64,000 nucleotides of DNA from Marinirhabdus sp050859505 (GCF_050859505.1 NZ_CP193934.1:1178001-1242000), one strand, 5' to 3'. Numbered from the stretch's first letter, positions 15,599 to 24,559 are shown. Made by a program: numbers and translations. Notes: generated from the letters alone by a model not told the origin.

Positions 15599-15979
15599 AT
15601 GAAAAATATTCTTTCCCTTTTAGTAGTGTGTTTACTAGCTAATGTAGCTGTAGCACAATGTAATAAAACTTGTAGTAAAGATGTCAAGGACAAGTTTGTA
15701 CTAGTTGATGGCCTTATCGAGGCTACCTTGTACCATGAAAATGGAGCTGTAGCTCAAAAAGGATTTTATACCAAAGAAAATAAATTACAGGGTGAGTGGA
15801 TTAGCTACGATATTGAAGGAAATAAAACTGCAGTTGCTCAATATGATAATGGAAACAAAGTGGGTACATGGAAGTTTTACCAGGGAGAAACCTTGAAAGA
15901 AGTAACCTATGCAAACTCAAAAATTACTAAGGTAAGCACTTGGGAGGCCAAAAATACCCGAGTGGTTACGTATAAATAA
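15599..15979 (+). CDS. Small secreted MORN-repeat-like protein
   Basis: The 126-residue protein has a signal peptide (MKNILSLLVVCLLANVAVAQ) followed by CNKTC. The rest contains two or three MORN/YwqK-type repeats (ATLYHENGAVAQKGFY, GEWISYDIEGNKTAVAQYDN, GTWKFYQGETLKEVTY). Such proteins are often annotated as YwqK-family antitoxins, but the signal peptide and small size point to a periplasmic or surface protein of unknown function. It is divergent from the porin gene and shares an intergenic region with the candidate small RNA and PHO-like repeats, so it may belong to the phosphate response. Confidence 0.7.
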   Translation: MKNILSLLVVCLLANVAVAQCNKTCSKDVKDKFVLVDGLIEATLYHENGAVAQKGFYTKENKLQGEWISYDIEGNKTAVAQYDNGNKVGTWKFYQGETLKEVTYANSKITKVSTWEAKNTRVVTYK

Positions 15980-16003
15980 TCTGATTAAATTTTTATTTAT
16001 AAT

Positions 16004-16037
16004 AAAGGGAGGTAAAACTTAGTTTTACTTCCCTTTT
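16004..16037. terminator. Bidirectional terminator between the MORN and TonB-receptor genes
   Basis: AAAGGGAGGTAAAAC pairs with GTTTTACTTCCCTTT (one G-U pair) around a TTA loop. It lies between two convergent genes. Confidence 0.85.
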
Positions 16038-16062
16038 ACAATGAATATATCTCTACTTTATT

Positions 16063-18885
16063 TTAAAACTTAAAAGTATATCCCAAACTAATATCCTGTC
16101 CAGGTTTCCATTTAGAATAAATTTGATCTTGCCCACCAAAAGATTGGTAGACACTTTCAGTAGCATCATCCAAAAGGTTCTCAAATTTTAATGCTATTGT
16201 TGAATTCATTTTCTCACCAAATGTTTTTGAAATATTTAGCTTCACATTGTGAAAAGGCAATGTGAAAACGTCTCCTACATCACCTGCTCCCACAATCTGT
16301 AAGGTTTTACCTTGTGAATTGTAAAACAAGCCACCATTCCAGCCATTATCTTCATAATTTAAGCCAACATTAATAAGGTAGGGTGATTGCCCTTGCAACT
16401 GCCTGCTGTCGTCTAGTGTTTCTCCTTCTCTTAAGTTGTCCAGCCTTCCCTCTCTTTCATCCTCGCTATATTCTTGCTGAGACTCTATAAGTGAAAAATT
16501 TACGTTGAAATTAATTTTGTCTAACCCATTAATAAAACTTAAGTTCTTTCGTATTTCAATTTCACCACCAAATACGCTAGCGTCACCAAGATTTAAAGGA
16601 GTGTATTGCCCATACGCTCTTCTTATAAAAGAAAGTTCAATAGGATCTTTAAATGATTTATAAAAACCACTTAATGCAAAGAAGTCGCCAGACTTACCAT
16701 ATTTCTCAAACCTTAAATCGAAATTATTGATATAGGTAGGTTGAAGATCAATATTCCCAATAAATGTAGTACTACTTATAGGATCAAAAATCTCCGCCAA
16801 TGATGCTTCTTTAAATGAAGGTCTTGCGGTAGTGCGGGCAAAAGAGGTTCTAATTTTCCTGTCCCCATCTTCATTCAAATCAAAAATCAGATTAACAGAT
16901 GGAAAGAAGTCCGACTTATTTAGGATTTCAGCATTGTTCAACGAAGAACCATCTTGTCTTTCCCCTGTATACGTTAAATTGAATTGCTCAAATCGTACGC
17001 CAACGATAGAGTTAAGCCAATCGGTAACCTTAAATTCTTCTGAAACATACCCTGAAGCTACAGAAATGTCAGAATCGAATGAATCTGAATCGTTTGAATC
17101 TTGTCGTATATAAAACCCACTATTAGTTGCGGAATCATAAATATTTTCATCAGCTAGTATCTGGTCAGGGTCACCATTTATAGATGCTGAAGGGAAATTT
17201 AATAGCGGTATAGAAAACTTTAAAACTTCAAAAGTTCGATTTTTAAAAGTATAACCTCCTCCAAATTTTGTTTTCGCGTCATAACTAAATAGAGAGTGGT
17301 TTTTTTCAACATCCAGTTTTCCTGCAAGACTTATCTCTTCTAAGTCTCTAAAAAACCTAGAAGGCACGCCAGACTCACTAGGTTCAATGGTAAATGTTTG
17401 CTCTCCAGTTTCAGAATTTGTAGTGACTCTAAAAGGGGTTACTCTAAAATCTTTATCTTCAATTCGAGCTAATGAAGGAGATAAATTCCACTCCACGCCC
17501 CAGTCATTTTCATTTCCTAATGTATGTTTTCCGCTTAGAAGACCATTTGTAATAGATCTTTGAGTGTATATTAAATTATCCTTAATTACATTGTTACTAC
17601 TTATTATAAAGTTACTTTGTCTAAAGATAGAAGCTTGAGATTCTCCATTTTGTACGTGTAGTACATTGAATCTATATTTAGATTTTTCAGATTTTAAAGT
17701 TAAACCTGCCAGTGCACTAATTAATACATTGTTGCTTCCTAGCTCACCATTTTGGGTTCGGTCTGCCAATAATTCAAAGTTAGATTTATCAGCCTCATCT
17801 TTTCTATAAATCTGTCCATCTATATATTCATCGTAATAAGATGTTTCATTACGATAGGATACTGAAGCTAAATAACCCAGTTTTTTATCACCAATTTCAT
17901 ATTGGTTTCCAGCTGTTGCTGAGAAATTGAAATCCAAAAAACTAGTCTCACGCTGTGCGGCTAATCGTTGTTCAAATCTTTGGGTAATTACCGAAACAAC
18001 CTCCCCATTTTGCTGTGGTAATGGTACCACCTGGTTGGAGGCAAGTGGATTGTCCCTTAATCCATTATCAAAACCTAAAAAATCTGTACTGCTTTTTTCT
18101 GAAACCAAATAACTGTCTTTAAAGTGAAAGTCAGAATTATAAGTAGCGCCAATGGAAACACTGTATTCTTCTCGTGTAGGGATGTCTTTCGTAACAATAT
18201 CAATTACACCACCCGTAAAATCTGCTGGTTTATCTGCTGTAGCAGCCTTGATTACAATTACATTTTCAAGAATTTGCGTGGGAAAAATATCAAGTTGCAA
18301 GGTATTTCTATCTGGATCTAAACCAGGTACATCCACACCGTTCAAAATAGATTTGGTGTATCGATCACCAAGACCCCTTACATACACAAATTTTCCTCCT
18401 TGTATGGATACTCCAGGTACGTTTTTAACCGCACTGGCAATATCGCTAGCGCCTGTTTTTTTAATACTCTCTAAAGAAAGACCATCCAATAAGTTTACTG
18501 AGTTCTTCTGGAAACTAAGAACCGAAGCTACTGTATTCTGGCGTGCTGTGGTTGTAATTACAACCTCGTCCAATTGACCTGCACTGGCGTTTAAAGTCAC
18601 ATTGGTGTTCGTAATTTCGCCTTCTGAAATCACCACGTTGGTAATTTCTTTAGTTTGATACCCAACAAACGAAAAAACTAAGGTATACGAGCCCGGTTCT
18701 AGCGTTAGGTTGTATTCCCCTTCAAAGTCTGAGGTGGTACCTTTTTGAGTGTCTTTAACAACAATATTTGCAAAAGGAAGCACGTCATTAAATTCGCCGT
18801 CATTTATAGTTCCTGAAACACCAGTCTGACTAAAAATTATTTGAGAAAATAAAAGGCTGCTTACTAAAAATAAGAAATTTTTCAT
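16063..18885 (-). CDS. TonB-dependent outer-membrane receptor with carboxypeptidase-like regulatory domain
   Basis: The 940-residue protein has a signal peptide (MKNFLFLVSSLLFSQIIFSQ) and a CarboxypepD_reg-like beta-sandwich (residues 21-105, GTISGTTSDFEGEYNLT-type block). Next come the plug (VPGVSIQGGKFVYVRGLGDR, LNGVDVPGLDPDRNTLQLD) and a 22-strand barrel ending GQDISLGYTFKF. It is not SusC-like; the DPDRNTLQLDIFPTQ segment places it with siderophore/peptide-type receptors common in Flavobacteriia. The beta-helix lipoprotein gene lies 100 bp upstream on the same strand, with a strong hairpin between them, and the operon promoter has two PHO-like boxes. A phosphorus-containing substrate is therefore suggested but not shown. 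Confidence 0.88.
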   Translation of the reverse strand: MKNFLFLVSSLLFSQIIFSQTGVSGTINDGEFNDVLPFANIVVKDTQKGTTSDFEGEYNLTLEPGSYTLVFSFVGYQTKEITNVVISEGEITNTNVTLNASAGQLDEVVITTTARQNTVASVLSFQKNSVNLLDGLSLESIKKTGASDIASAVKNVPGVSIQGGKFVYVRGLGDRYTKSILNGVDVPGLDPDRNTLQLDIFPTQILENVIVIKAATADKPADFTGGVIDIVTKDIPTREEYSVSIGATYNSDFHFKDSYLVSEKSSTDFLGFDNGLRDNPLASNQVVPLPQQNGEVVSVITQRFEQRLAAQRETSFLDFNFSATAGNQYEIGDKKLGYLASVSYRNETSYYDEYIDGQIYRKDEADKSNFELLADRTQNGELGSNNVLISALAGLTLKSEKSKYRFNVLHVQNGESQASIFRQSNFIISSNNVIKDNLIYTQRSITNGLLSGKHTLGNENDWGVEWNLSPSLARIEDKDFRVTPFRVTTNSETGEQTFTIEPSESGVPSRFFRDLEEISLAGKLDVEKNHSLFSYDAKTKFGGGYTFKNRTFEVLKFSIPLLNFPSASINGDPDQILADENIYDSATNSGFYIRQDSNDSDSFDSDISVASGYVSEEFKVTDWLNSIVGVRFEQFNLTYTGERQDGSSLNNAEILNKSDFFPSVNLIFDLNEDGDRKIRTSFARTTARPSFKEASLAEIFDPISSTTFIGNIDLQPTYINNFDLRFEKYGKSGDFFALSGFYKSFKDPIELSFIRRAYGQYTPLNLGDASVFGGEIEIRKNLSFINGLDKINFNVNFSLIESQQEYSEDEREGRLDNLREGETLDDSRQLQGQSPYLINVGLNYEDNGWNGGLFYNSQGKTLQIVGAGDVGDVFTLPFHNVKLNISKTFGEKMNSTIALKFENLLDDATESVYQSFGGQDQIYSKWKPGQDISLGYTFKF

Positions 18886-18906
18886 ATTTGTTTATTCTAT
18901 AAACAA

Positions 18907-18932
18907 GCTCGTCTTGTTTTTACAAGACGAGC
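18907..18932 (-). repeat. Intercistronic hairpin before the TonB-receptor gene
   Basis: A perfect 11-bp inverted repeat (GCTCGTCTTGT / ACAAGACGAGC) with a 4-nt loop lies between the lipoprotein stop and the receptor start. No T tract follows on the minus strand, so it is more likely an RNA-stability or partial-attenuation element than a full terminator. Confidence 0.6.
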
Positions 18933-18985
18933 AAGTTGGCTAATTGAAATCTGGTAATACTATCAAAGTTTAGTGTGGTGCCTAT

Positions 18986-20263
18986 TTAAAAAGCTCCCTT
19001 TGCACTTGCAAAAGTCCAAGAGAAAACGCTTGTATTAGCACCACCTGTTGTTCCGGTAGTTGTCCAGCTAGCGGCTCTTTCAGTGAATGTAGGATTTAAA
19101 ATAAGTATCTCTTCATTTATATCATTGGTGTCATCGCCATCATCACAATTAGAAATACAAGCCACTTTTTCAACAAATACTGTGTTATCAGCACCGTTTA
19201 AAACCCAGTTTTGAAAAACTATTTTTCCGTCTAAAAAGTTTTGAGACACTTCGTTGTTGTCCAATTCTACATCAGAAGAAGATTTGAATCCTGTTGCATA
19301 TACATTTCTAACAGTCCCTAAGGCACCGTCTCTAAAATCTGCATATTCACCATTTTCTGTAACGGTATTTCCAATAAGTGTTAATCCATCAATAGTAAAG
19401 CTCCCTTGTAATGAACCGGCAGGACCATCAATTTCTAGAGCGTGGTCAGAAATCTCTCCGGCAATCACTAAAGAGTTTGAAATAGTTCCTGAGTAGGCTT
19501 CGTCTATATCTAAGCCATCATCACCTTGTGACCAAACCAGCAAGTTAGAACTGTTTACAGAACCTCCAAACCACTCGATACCATCATCTACGTTTGCAAC
19601 TACTTCAATATTTGAAATTGTTGTTCCAGAACCAACACCACCTAGTGTAAGGCCGTTAATTTCATTCCCTTCACCAATTAGTGTTCCTCCGTGACGGATA
19701 GATACGTAATTCATTGCTCCAGAATCATCAGCATCATTAGTTCCTCCGTATAATCCATTAGTATCACTAGCAGGAATACCTTCAATCTGGTTTTCCAATG
19801 CATCTCCAGATAAAGATGCTCTAGCACGACCTAAAATAATAACGCCACCCCAAAGACCTCTGTCATTTTGAGAAAGGTTTGTTCCAGCTGCTTGTCCAAG
19901 TTCAATATTGTCTGTACTAGAGGTGAAGATAATAGGAGCACTAGACGTTCCGTTGGCTTGAATTTTACCGCCACGCGCAATAATTAATACAGAAGCATTT
20001 GCCTCCTGACCTGGTAAGGCCTTAATAATTGTTCCAGATTCAATAGTAAGGGTAGCGCCGTCAACAACAGTTACACGACCATCCAGAGTCCATACAACAT
20101 CACTTGTTAAGGTTTTGTCTTCTGTAATTTGTCCAGTAATAACAGAATCTACCTGCATTGGATCATCATCAATTTCAATAGGATCATTATCATCACTGCT
20201 ACATCCAACAACGAATAACGATAGTGCTATAAGAGCCATTTTAGAAATAAAGAATTTTTTCAT
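18986..20263 (-). CDS. Outer-membrane/periplasmic lipoprotein with right-handed beta-helix
   Basis: The 425-residue protein has a lipoprotein signal (SLFVVGCSSDDN, Cys near residue 21) and an acidic linker. A long parallel beta-helix follows, seen as repeated short strands with Gly/Asn turns: TLTIESGTIIKALPG, GLWGGVIILGRA, IEVVANVDDGIEWFGG, NLLVWSQGDDGLDIDE. A C-terminal part with a disulfide-like pair (VACISNC) ends at SAKGAF. Homologs in Flavobacteriia are often misnamed multidrug transporters; nothing here supports that. It precedes a TonB-dependent receptor and probably acts as its surface partner. The promoter has two PHO-like boxes 44 bp apart. Confidence 0.75.
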   Translation of the reverse strand: MKKFFISKMALIALSLFVVGCSSDDNDPIEIDDDPMQVDSVITGQITEDKTLTSDVVWTLDGRVTVVDGATLTIESGTIIKALPGQEANASVLIIARGGKIQANGTSSAPIIFTSSTDNIELGQAAGTNLSQNDRGLWGGVIILGRARASLSGDALENQIEGIPASDTNGLYGGTNDADDSGAMNYVSIRHGGTLIGEGNEINGLTLGGVGSGTTISNIEVVANVDDGIEWFGGSVNSSNLLVWSQGDDGLDIDEAYSGTISNSLVIAGEISDHALEIDGPAGSLQGSFTIDGLTLIGNTVTENGEYADFRDGALGTVRNVYATGFKSSSDVELDNNEVSQNFLDGKIVFQNWVLNGADNTVFVEKVACISNCDDGDDTNDINEEILILNPTFTERAASWTTTGTTGGANTSVFSWTFASAKGAF

Positions 20264-20301
20264 TTTTTTTAAATTAAGTATTTAGAGTTAATTTTCTTTT
20301 G

Positions 20302-20390
20302 CAAATAAACTCACATTTACGGGAGCGGCAGTTACCTCAATGTTATGGTTGTTTTAGCATTAAGTAAGGTTTGCGTTACCTTAATGTTAT
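20302..20390 (-). promoter_or_regulatory. Promoter of the lipoprotein/TonB-receptor operon with two candidate PHO boxes
   Basis: On the minus strand ATAACA (20346-20341), 5 nt, GTAACT (20335-20330), 20 nt, TTTATTTG (20309-20302, -7-like). A second pair, ATAACA (20390-20385) and GTAACG (20379-20374), lies exactly 44 bp (four 11-bp units) upstream. The proximal geometry is identical to that of the Pit and porin promoters. Confidence 0.6.
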
Positions 20391-20531
20391 GCTGCTATTG
20401 ATTTTTGTTTAGGTCGAAACTACGACACGCTACTCCAATTTTGCGTTAAGTACTTTTAAGAAAAGGTGATGGTTTTTACTACGGCAACTTTATAGAAATT
20501 GGTATCTTGCCAGTACCAAAAACGGTTTACT

Positions 20532-21869
20532 ATGATGCAATGGGAAGATTTGCTCTCGCTACAAAAGCATGGCGACACCAAAAAAAGACTACGTGTAGAA
20601 GAAAACGAATCCCGAACGGGCTTTGAGGTAGATTACGACCGGGTAATTTTTTCTTCAGCATTTAGAAGTTTGCAGGATAAAACCCAGGTTATTCCACTTT
20701 CCAAAACATCGTTTGTACACACGCGCTTAACCCATAGTCTGGAAGTAAGCGTGGTTGGACGCTCGCTAGGAAGACAAGTGGGAAAGGCTATTTTAGAAAA
20801 ACATCCACATTTATTTAAAGTACACGGATTTCAATCTACAGATTTTGGAGCTATTGTCGCAGCTGCAGCTTTGGCACACGACATTGGAAACCCTCCGTTT
20901 GGACATAGTGGCGAAAAAGCGATTGGCGCCTATTTTTTAAGCGGAAAAGGACATCGTTTCAAATCGCAACTTACACCAAAACAATACCAAGACTTAGTAG
21001 ATTTTGAAGGAAATGCCAACGGATTCAAAATTTTGACTGAAAGCAAAAATGGCGTTAATGGCGGATTGCGACTTACTTTTGCAGCCTTGGGCGCTTTTAT
21101 GAAATATCCTAAGGAAAGCCTTCCAAAGAAACCCACCCAACACATTGCCGATAAAAAATATGGTGTCTTCCAAAACGATGTGTCTTTTTTTATAGAAGTA
21201 GCTGAAAATTTAGGACTTCCCAAACGTGGTACTGAAGAAGACATGAGTTATGATCGGCACCCGCTATCGTATTTGGTAGAAGCAGCAGACGATATTTGCT
21301 ACACCATCATAGATTTTGAAGACGGTATCAATCTGGGTTGGATTCCCGAAGAAACCGCTCTGGAATATTTACTGCAATTGGTGAAAAATTCTATCAATAA
21401 AGAAAAATATGCTACGCTTTCTCAAGCCAAAGACAGGCTGGCTTATTTACGGTCGTTAGCCATAAATACCCTAATTTCCGAAGCTGTTGAGATTTTTATT
21501 GCCAACGAAGATGCTATTTTAAAAGGCGATTTCCATGAAGCTTTGTTAGATAAAAGTCGCTACCAGGCACAGATAACCGATATTATAAAAGAAAGTATCT
21601 CTAAAGTATATGAAAGCCCCGAAGTTATAGAAAAGGAACTCGCGGGCTATCAAATTCTTTCTACCTTATTGGACGCTTACACCACAGCTTTTGAAAATGA
21701 AGCTAACGACAACCTGCGTCACTACGATAAACTAATTCTAAAAAGTTTTGAGGAAACCGAAATCCCATCAAGCACATACAATTATTTAATGCTGTGTTGC
21801 AATCACATCTCTATGTTGACAGATGGGCAGGCATTACAGTTGTTTCAGAAGATTAATGGAAACTTATAG
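20532..21869 (+). CDS. dgt: Deoxyguanosinetriphosphate triphosphohydrolase (HD superfamily)
   Basis: The chosen ATG at 20532 gives 445 residues beginning MMQWEDLLSLQKHG; an upstream in-frame TTG at 20499 lacks family support. Family signatures are RVIFSSAFRSLQDKTQV, FVHTRLTHSLEVS (first metal His), ALAHDIGNPPFGHSGE (HD motif) and the later YLVEAADDICYTIIDFEDG (Asp ligand). The enzyme hydrolyses dGTP, and often other dNTPs, to the nucleoside and triphosphate, helping to balance dNTP pools; the nrdBA operon is 10 kb away. It is transcribed alone, divergent from the lipoprotein operon. Confidence 0.93.
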   Translation: MMQWEDLLSLQKHGDTKKRLRVEENESRTGFEVDYDRVIFSSAFRSLQDKTQVIPLSKTSFVHTRLTHSLEVSVVGRSLGRQVGKAILEKHPHLFKVHGFQSTDFGAIVAAAALAHDIGNPPFGHSGEKAIGAYFLSGKGHRFKSQLTPKQYQDLVDFEGNANGFKILTESKNGVNGGLRLTFAALGAFMKYPKESLPKKPTQHIADKKYGVFQNDVSFFIEVAENLGLPKRGTEEDMSYDRHPLSYLVEAADDICYTIIDFEDGINLGWIPEETALEYLLQLVKNSINKEKYATLSQAKDRLAYLRSLAINTLISEAVEIFIANEDAILKGDFHEALLDKSRYQAQITDIIKESISKVYESPEVIEKELAGYQILSTLLDAYTTAFENEANDNLRHYDKLILKSFEETEIPSSTYNYLMLCCNHISMLTDGQALQLFQKINGNL

Positions 21870-21930
21870 CCCCTTCCGAATTTCGTAATTAAACAATGTA
21901 AGTTTCAATGAAACCAAGTTCCGAAATTCA

Positions 21931-21995
21931 CCTTCCCCAGATCGCGGAAAATAAATGGAAAGTTTCATTAAAAATAAGTAACCGCTGGGGGAAGG
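21931..21995. repeat. Imperfect palindromic intergenic repeat
   Basis: CCTTCCCCAG (21931-21940) pairs with CTGGGGGAAGG (21985-21995) with one bulge. The right flank GAGCTTTTTAAGAA also occurs in the loop of the hairpin at 39810-39876, so both seem to belong to one extragenic repeat family. A smaller GTTTC/GAAAC hairpin lies just upstream. No gene is seen between 21870 and 22138. Confidence 0.5.
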
Positions 21996-22061
21996 AGCTT
22001 TTTAAGAAGTTTTAACTAAAGTAATTGTTTGGATCCTCGCCATAAGCGGGGAGAGGAGGGC

Positions 22062-22087
22062 TAAATATTTTCGATAGAAAATATTTA
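22062..22087. repeat. Perfect 11-bp inverted repeat
   Basis: TAAATATTTTC / GAAAATATTTA with a GATA loop, in the interval between dgt and dxs. No T tract follows, so a terminator role is doubtful; it is probably part of the same palindrome-rich intergenic block. Confidence 0.5.
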
Positions 22088-22138
22088 GGTCGGAGTGGGT
22101 ATGAGCACTAGCTTACTAGATATAAAATCTTTTAAAAA

Positions 22139-23917
22139 CTATAGAAAACGTTCAATAGCCTCCTGAATCTTATTAGCTGAAATCCCAGCCAAATTTTGCA
22201 GTTCTTCTACAGTACCGTGTTCTGGAAATTCATCTGGAACTCCTAGAATTTTAATGGTATTCTGAAAGTTATATTCCGAAGCAAATTCAAGGATCGCACT
22301 TCCTAATCCGCCTTTTTTTACGCCGTCCTCCACTGTAATGATATGTGTATGCCTGCTGAAGATTTGTTTAAGCAAGTTAGTATCCAAAGGTTTTAAAAAC
22401 CGAAGGTCATAATGTGCTATTTTTTCGGTTGAAGATTTTTCAACTTCCCAAATCGCTTCTGTAGCATGGTTCGCTATGGTTCCAATACTCAAGATGGCAA
22501 TGGCACCCCCTTCTTTTAGCTGAAGTGCTTTCCCTATTTTAATCCTTTCAAACGGTTGTTGCCAATCCAGTATACTCCCACGACCTCGTGGATAACGGAT
22601 GGCGATGGGAATTGCTAACCCAAGCTGTGCTGTGTATAAAATATTTCGAAGTTCTAGTTCGTTTCGTGGTGCAAATAGGATGAGGTTTGGAATGCATCGC
22701 AAATAGGCTAAATCGAAAATACCGTGATGCGTGGCGCCATCTTCCCCTACAATTCCTGCCCGATCTAAACAAAAAATAACGGGAAGTTTTTGCAGGCACA
22801 CATCGTGAATAAGTTGGTCGTAGGCACGTTGTAAAAAAGTAGAATAAATAGTACAAAAAACAATCATTCCCTGGGTTGCCAACCCAGCTGCAAGAGTAAC
22901 AGCGTGCTGTTCTGCTATCCCAACGTCAAAAGCACGATCTGGGAAAGCGTCCATCATAAATTTCAGGGAACTTCCTGTGGGCATGGCAGGCGTGATGCCT
23001 ACTATTTTTTGGTTTGTTGAAGCCAGTTCCACCAAGGTCTTTCCAAATACATCTTGAAATTTGGGAGGTAAAATTTCAGTTGATTTTGGGAACAAATCTC
23101 CAGTTTTGGCGTCAAATTTTCCTGGTGCGTGGTATTTCACCTGGTCTTCTTCGGCTTGGCGTAATCCTTTTCCTTTTTTGGTGATAACGTGTAAGAGTTT
23201 GGGGCCTTCAACGTGTTTTAGTCTATTTAATTCAGTTAGTAAAATGGAGAAATTATGACCATCAATCGGTCCTGAATAGTTGAAATTCAACGCTTCAAAA
23301 ATGTTGTCAGTTTCTGGCGCACCATCCAGATTTACTTGGGTAAGATAATTTTTTAAGGCGCCTACACTGGGGTCAATACCAATGGCGTTGTCATTCAGAA
23401 TAACTAATAAATTTGTTTTGGTAACGCCGGCGTGGTTAAGTGCTTCAAAGGCCATTCCGCTGGCAATAGAAGCATCGCCCACCACCGCAATATGTTGAAT
23501 ACTGTTGTTGCCTTTTAATTGGTTCGCTAGTGCCATTCCCAATGCCGCCGAAATGGCAGTGCTACTGTGCCCAACGCCAAAAGTATCGTACTCGCTTTCG
23601 GTTCTTTTTGGGAAACCACTTAAACCATCTAAACGTCTGTTGGTGTAGAAGTTTTCCCTGCGACCCGTTAGTATTTTATGCCCATAAGCTTGGTGGCCTA
23701 CATCCCAAACCAATAAATCTCTTGGTGTGTCAAAAACATAATGAATTGCGACGGTTAATTCGGCAACACCCAAGCTTGCGCCTAAATGTCCTTCTTTGGT
23801 AGCTACAGCATTAATAATAAAATCACGGAGTTCCTGAGTGAGTTGCGGAAGTTGGTCTTCAGGAAGTTTCCGCAGATCTGCAGGAGAGGTAATGCTATAT
23901 AACAGGTTTGCTGACAT
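22139..23917 (-). CDS. dxs: 1-deoxy-D-xylulose-5-phosphate synthase
   Basis: The 592-residue cytoplasmic enzyme condenses pyruvate and glyceraldehyde 3-phosphate, the first step of the non-mevalonate isoprenoid pathway. The sequence shows the N-terminal GHLGASLGVAELTVAIHYVF and DVGHQAYGHKILTGR, the thiamine-diphosphate site GDASIASGMAFEALNHAG, the pyrimidine-domain block MPTGSSLKFMM and DVGIAEQHAVTLAAGLA, and DRAGIVGEDGATHHGIFDLA. It is slightly shorter than the usual 620 residues but complete. Its product feeds the polyprenyl synthase encoded at 38.8 kb. It is transcribed alone, divergent from tadA. Confidence 0.95.
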   Translation of the reverse strand: MSANLLYSITSPADLRKLPEDQLPQLTQELRDFIINAVATKEGHLGASLGVAELTVAIHYVFDTPRDLLVWDVGHQAYGHKILTGRRENFYTNRRLDGLSGFPKRTESEYDTFGVGHSSTAISAALGMALANQLKGNNSIQHIAVVGDASIASGMAFEALNHAGVTKTNLLVILNDNAIGIDPSVGALKNYLTQVNLDGAPETDNIFEALNFNYSGPIDGHNFSILLTELNRLKHVEGPKLLHVITKKGKGLRQAEEDQVKYHAPGKFDAKTGDLFPKSTEILPPKFQDVFGKTLVELASTNQKIVGITPAMPTGSSLKFMMDAFPDRAFDVGIAEQHAVTLAAGLATQGMIVFCTIYSTFLQRAYDQLIHDVCLQKLPVIFCLDRAGIVGEDGATHHGIFDLAYLRCIPNLILFAPRNELELRNILYTAQLGLAIPIAIRYPRGRGSILDWQQPFERIKIGKALQLKEGGAIAILSIGTIANHATEAIWEVEKSSTEKIAHYDLRFLKPLDTNLLKQIFSRHTHIITVEDGVKKGGLGSAILEFASEYNFQNTIKILGVPDEFPEHGTVEELQNLAGISANKIQEAIERFL

Positions 23918-23980
23918 TAGAACAAAGATACCACTTCGATACTATTTTATTCCTATAGTCATAAAATCACTCAGTAACCT

Positions 23981-23996
23981 TAATTTTGTAGTTTTG
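23981..23996 (+). promoter_or_regulatory. Two adjacent -7 boxes upstream of tadA
   Basis: TAATTTTG (23981-23988) and TAGTTTTG (23989-23996) both fit TAnnTTTG exactly and abut each other. The last G of the second is the first base of the 7-bp repeat array, so the array forms most of the mRNA leader. Confidence 0.55.
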
Positions 23997-24044
23997 AACA
24001 GAGAACAGAGAACAGAGAACAGAGAACAGAGAACAGAGAACAGA
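23996..24044 (+). repeat. Heptanucleotide tandem repeat (GAACAGA)7
   Basis: Seven perfect copies of GAACAGA (49 bp) end two bases before the tadA ATG at 24047. The copy number could change by slippage and would alter leader length without affecting the coding frame. Confidence 0.95.
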
Positions 24045-24046
24045 GA

Positions 24047-24496
24047 ATGATACAACCTTTCGACGATACCTATTTTATGAAAAAGGCTTTACAAGAAGCC
24101 GAAGCGGCCTATGAACAAGGAGAAATTCCTATTGGCGCCGTAATAGTTGTAAAAAATCAAATTATAGCAAGAGCACACAACCTAACCGAAACTTTGACAG
24201 ATGTAACCGCCCATGCCGAAATGCAAGCCATTACAGCTGCGGCCAATTATTTGGGAGGAAAGTATTTACTAGATTGCACGTTATATGTAACTATTGAACC
24301 CTGCCAAATGTGTGCTGGGGCTTTGTTCTGGAGCCAGATTTCAAGAATTGTCTATGGGGCAAGAGACGAACAGCGAGGTTGTATTGAGATGGGAACTAAG
24401 CTACATCCAAAATCAAAATTGGAAGGTGGTATTCTTGCTGAAGAAGCTTCAGAATTATTGAAGCGATTTTTTATTGAAAAACGGAATTTGAATTAA
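24047..24496 (+). CDS. tadA: tRNA-specific adenosine deaminase
   Basis: The 149-residue protein has the deaminase zinc site: THAEM-type HAEMQAI (His ligand and catalytic Glu) and PCQMCAG (two Cys ligands). The opening FMKKALQEAEAAYEQGEIP and GAVIVVKNQIIARAHN blocks are typical of TadA, which converts A34 to inosine in tRNA-Arg(ACG). A related guanine or cytosine deaminase cannot be fully excluded from sequence reading, but the length and SQISRIVYGARDEQRGC segment favour TadA. The leader consists of a 7-bp tandem repeat directly before the start codon. Confidence 0.88.
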   Translation: MIQPFDDTYFMKKALQEAEAAYEQGEIPIGAVIVVKNQIIARAHNLTETLTDVTAHAEMQAITAAANYLGGKYLLDCTLYVTIEPCQMCAGALFWSQISRIVYGARDEQRGCIEMGTKLHPKSKLEGGILAEEASELLKRFFIEKRNLN

Positions 24497-24559
24497 TGCC
24501 TCGCCTACGCTCGGCAACCAGAGAAATCCTAGATTGCAAATTAATTTGGTGTCCGAGCC

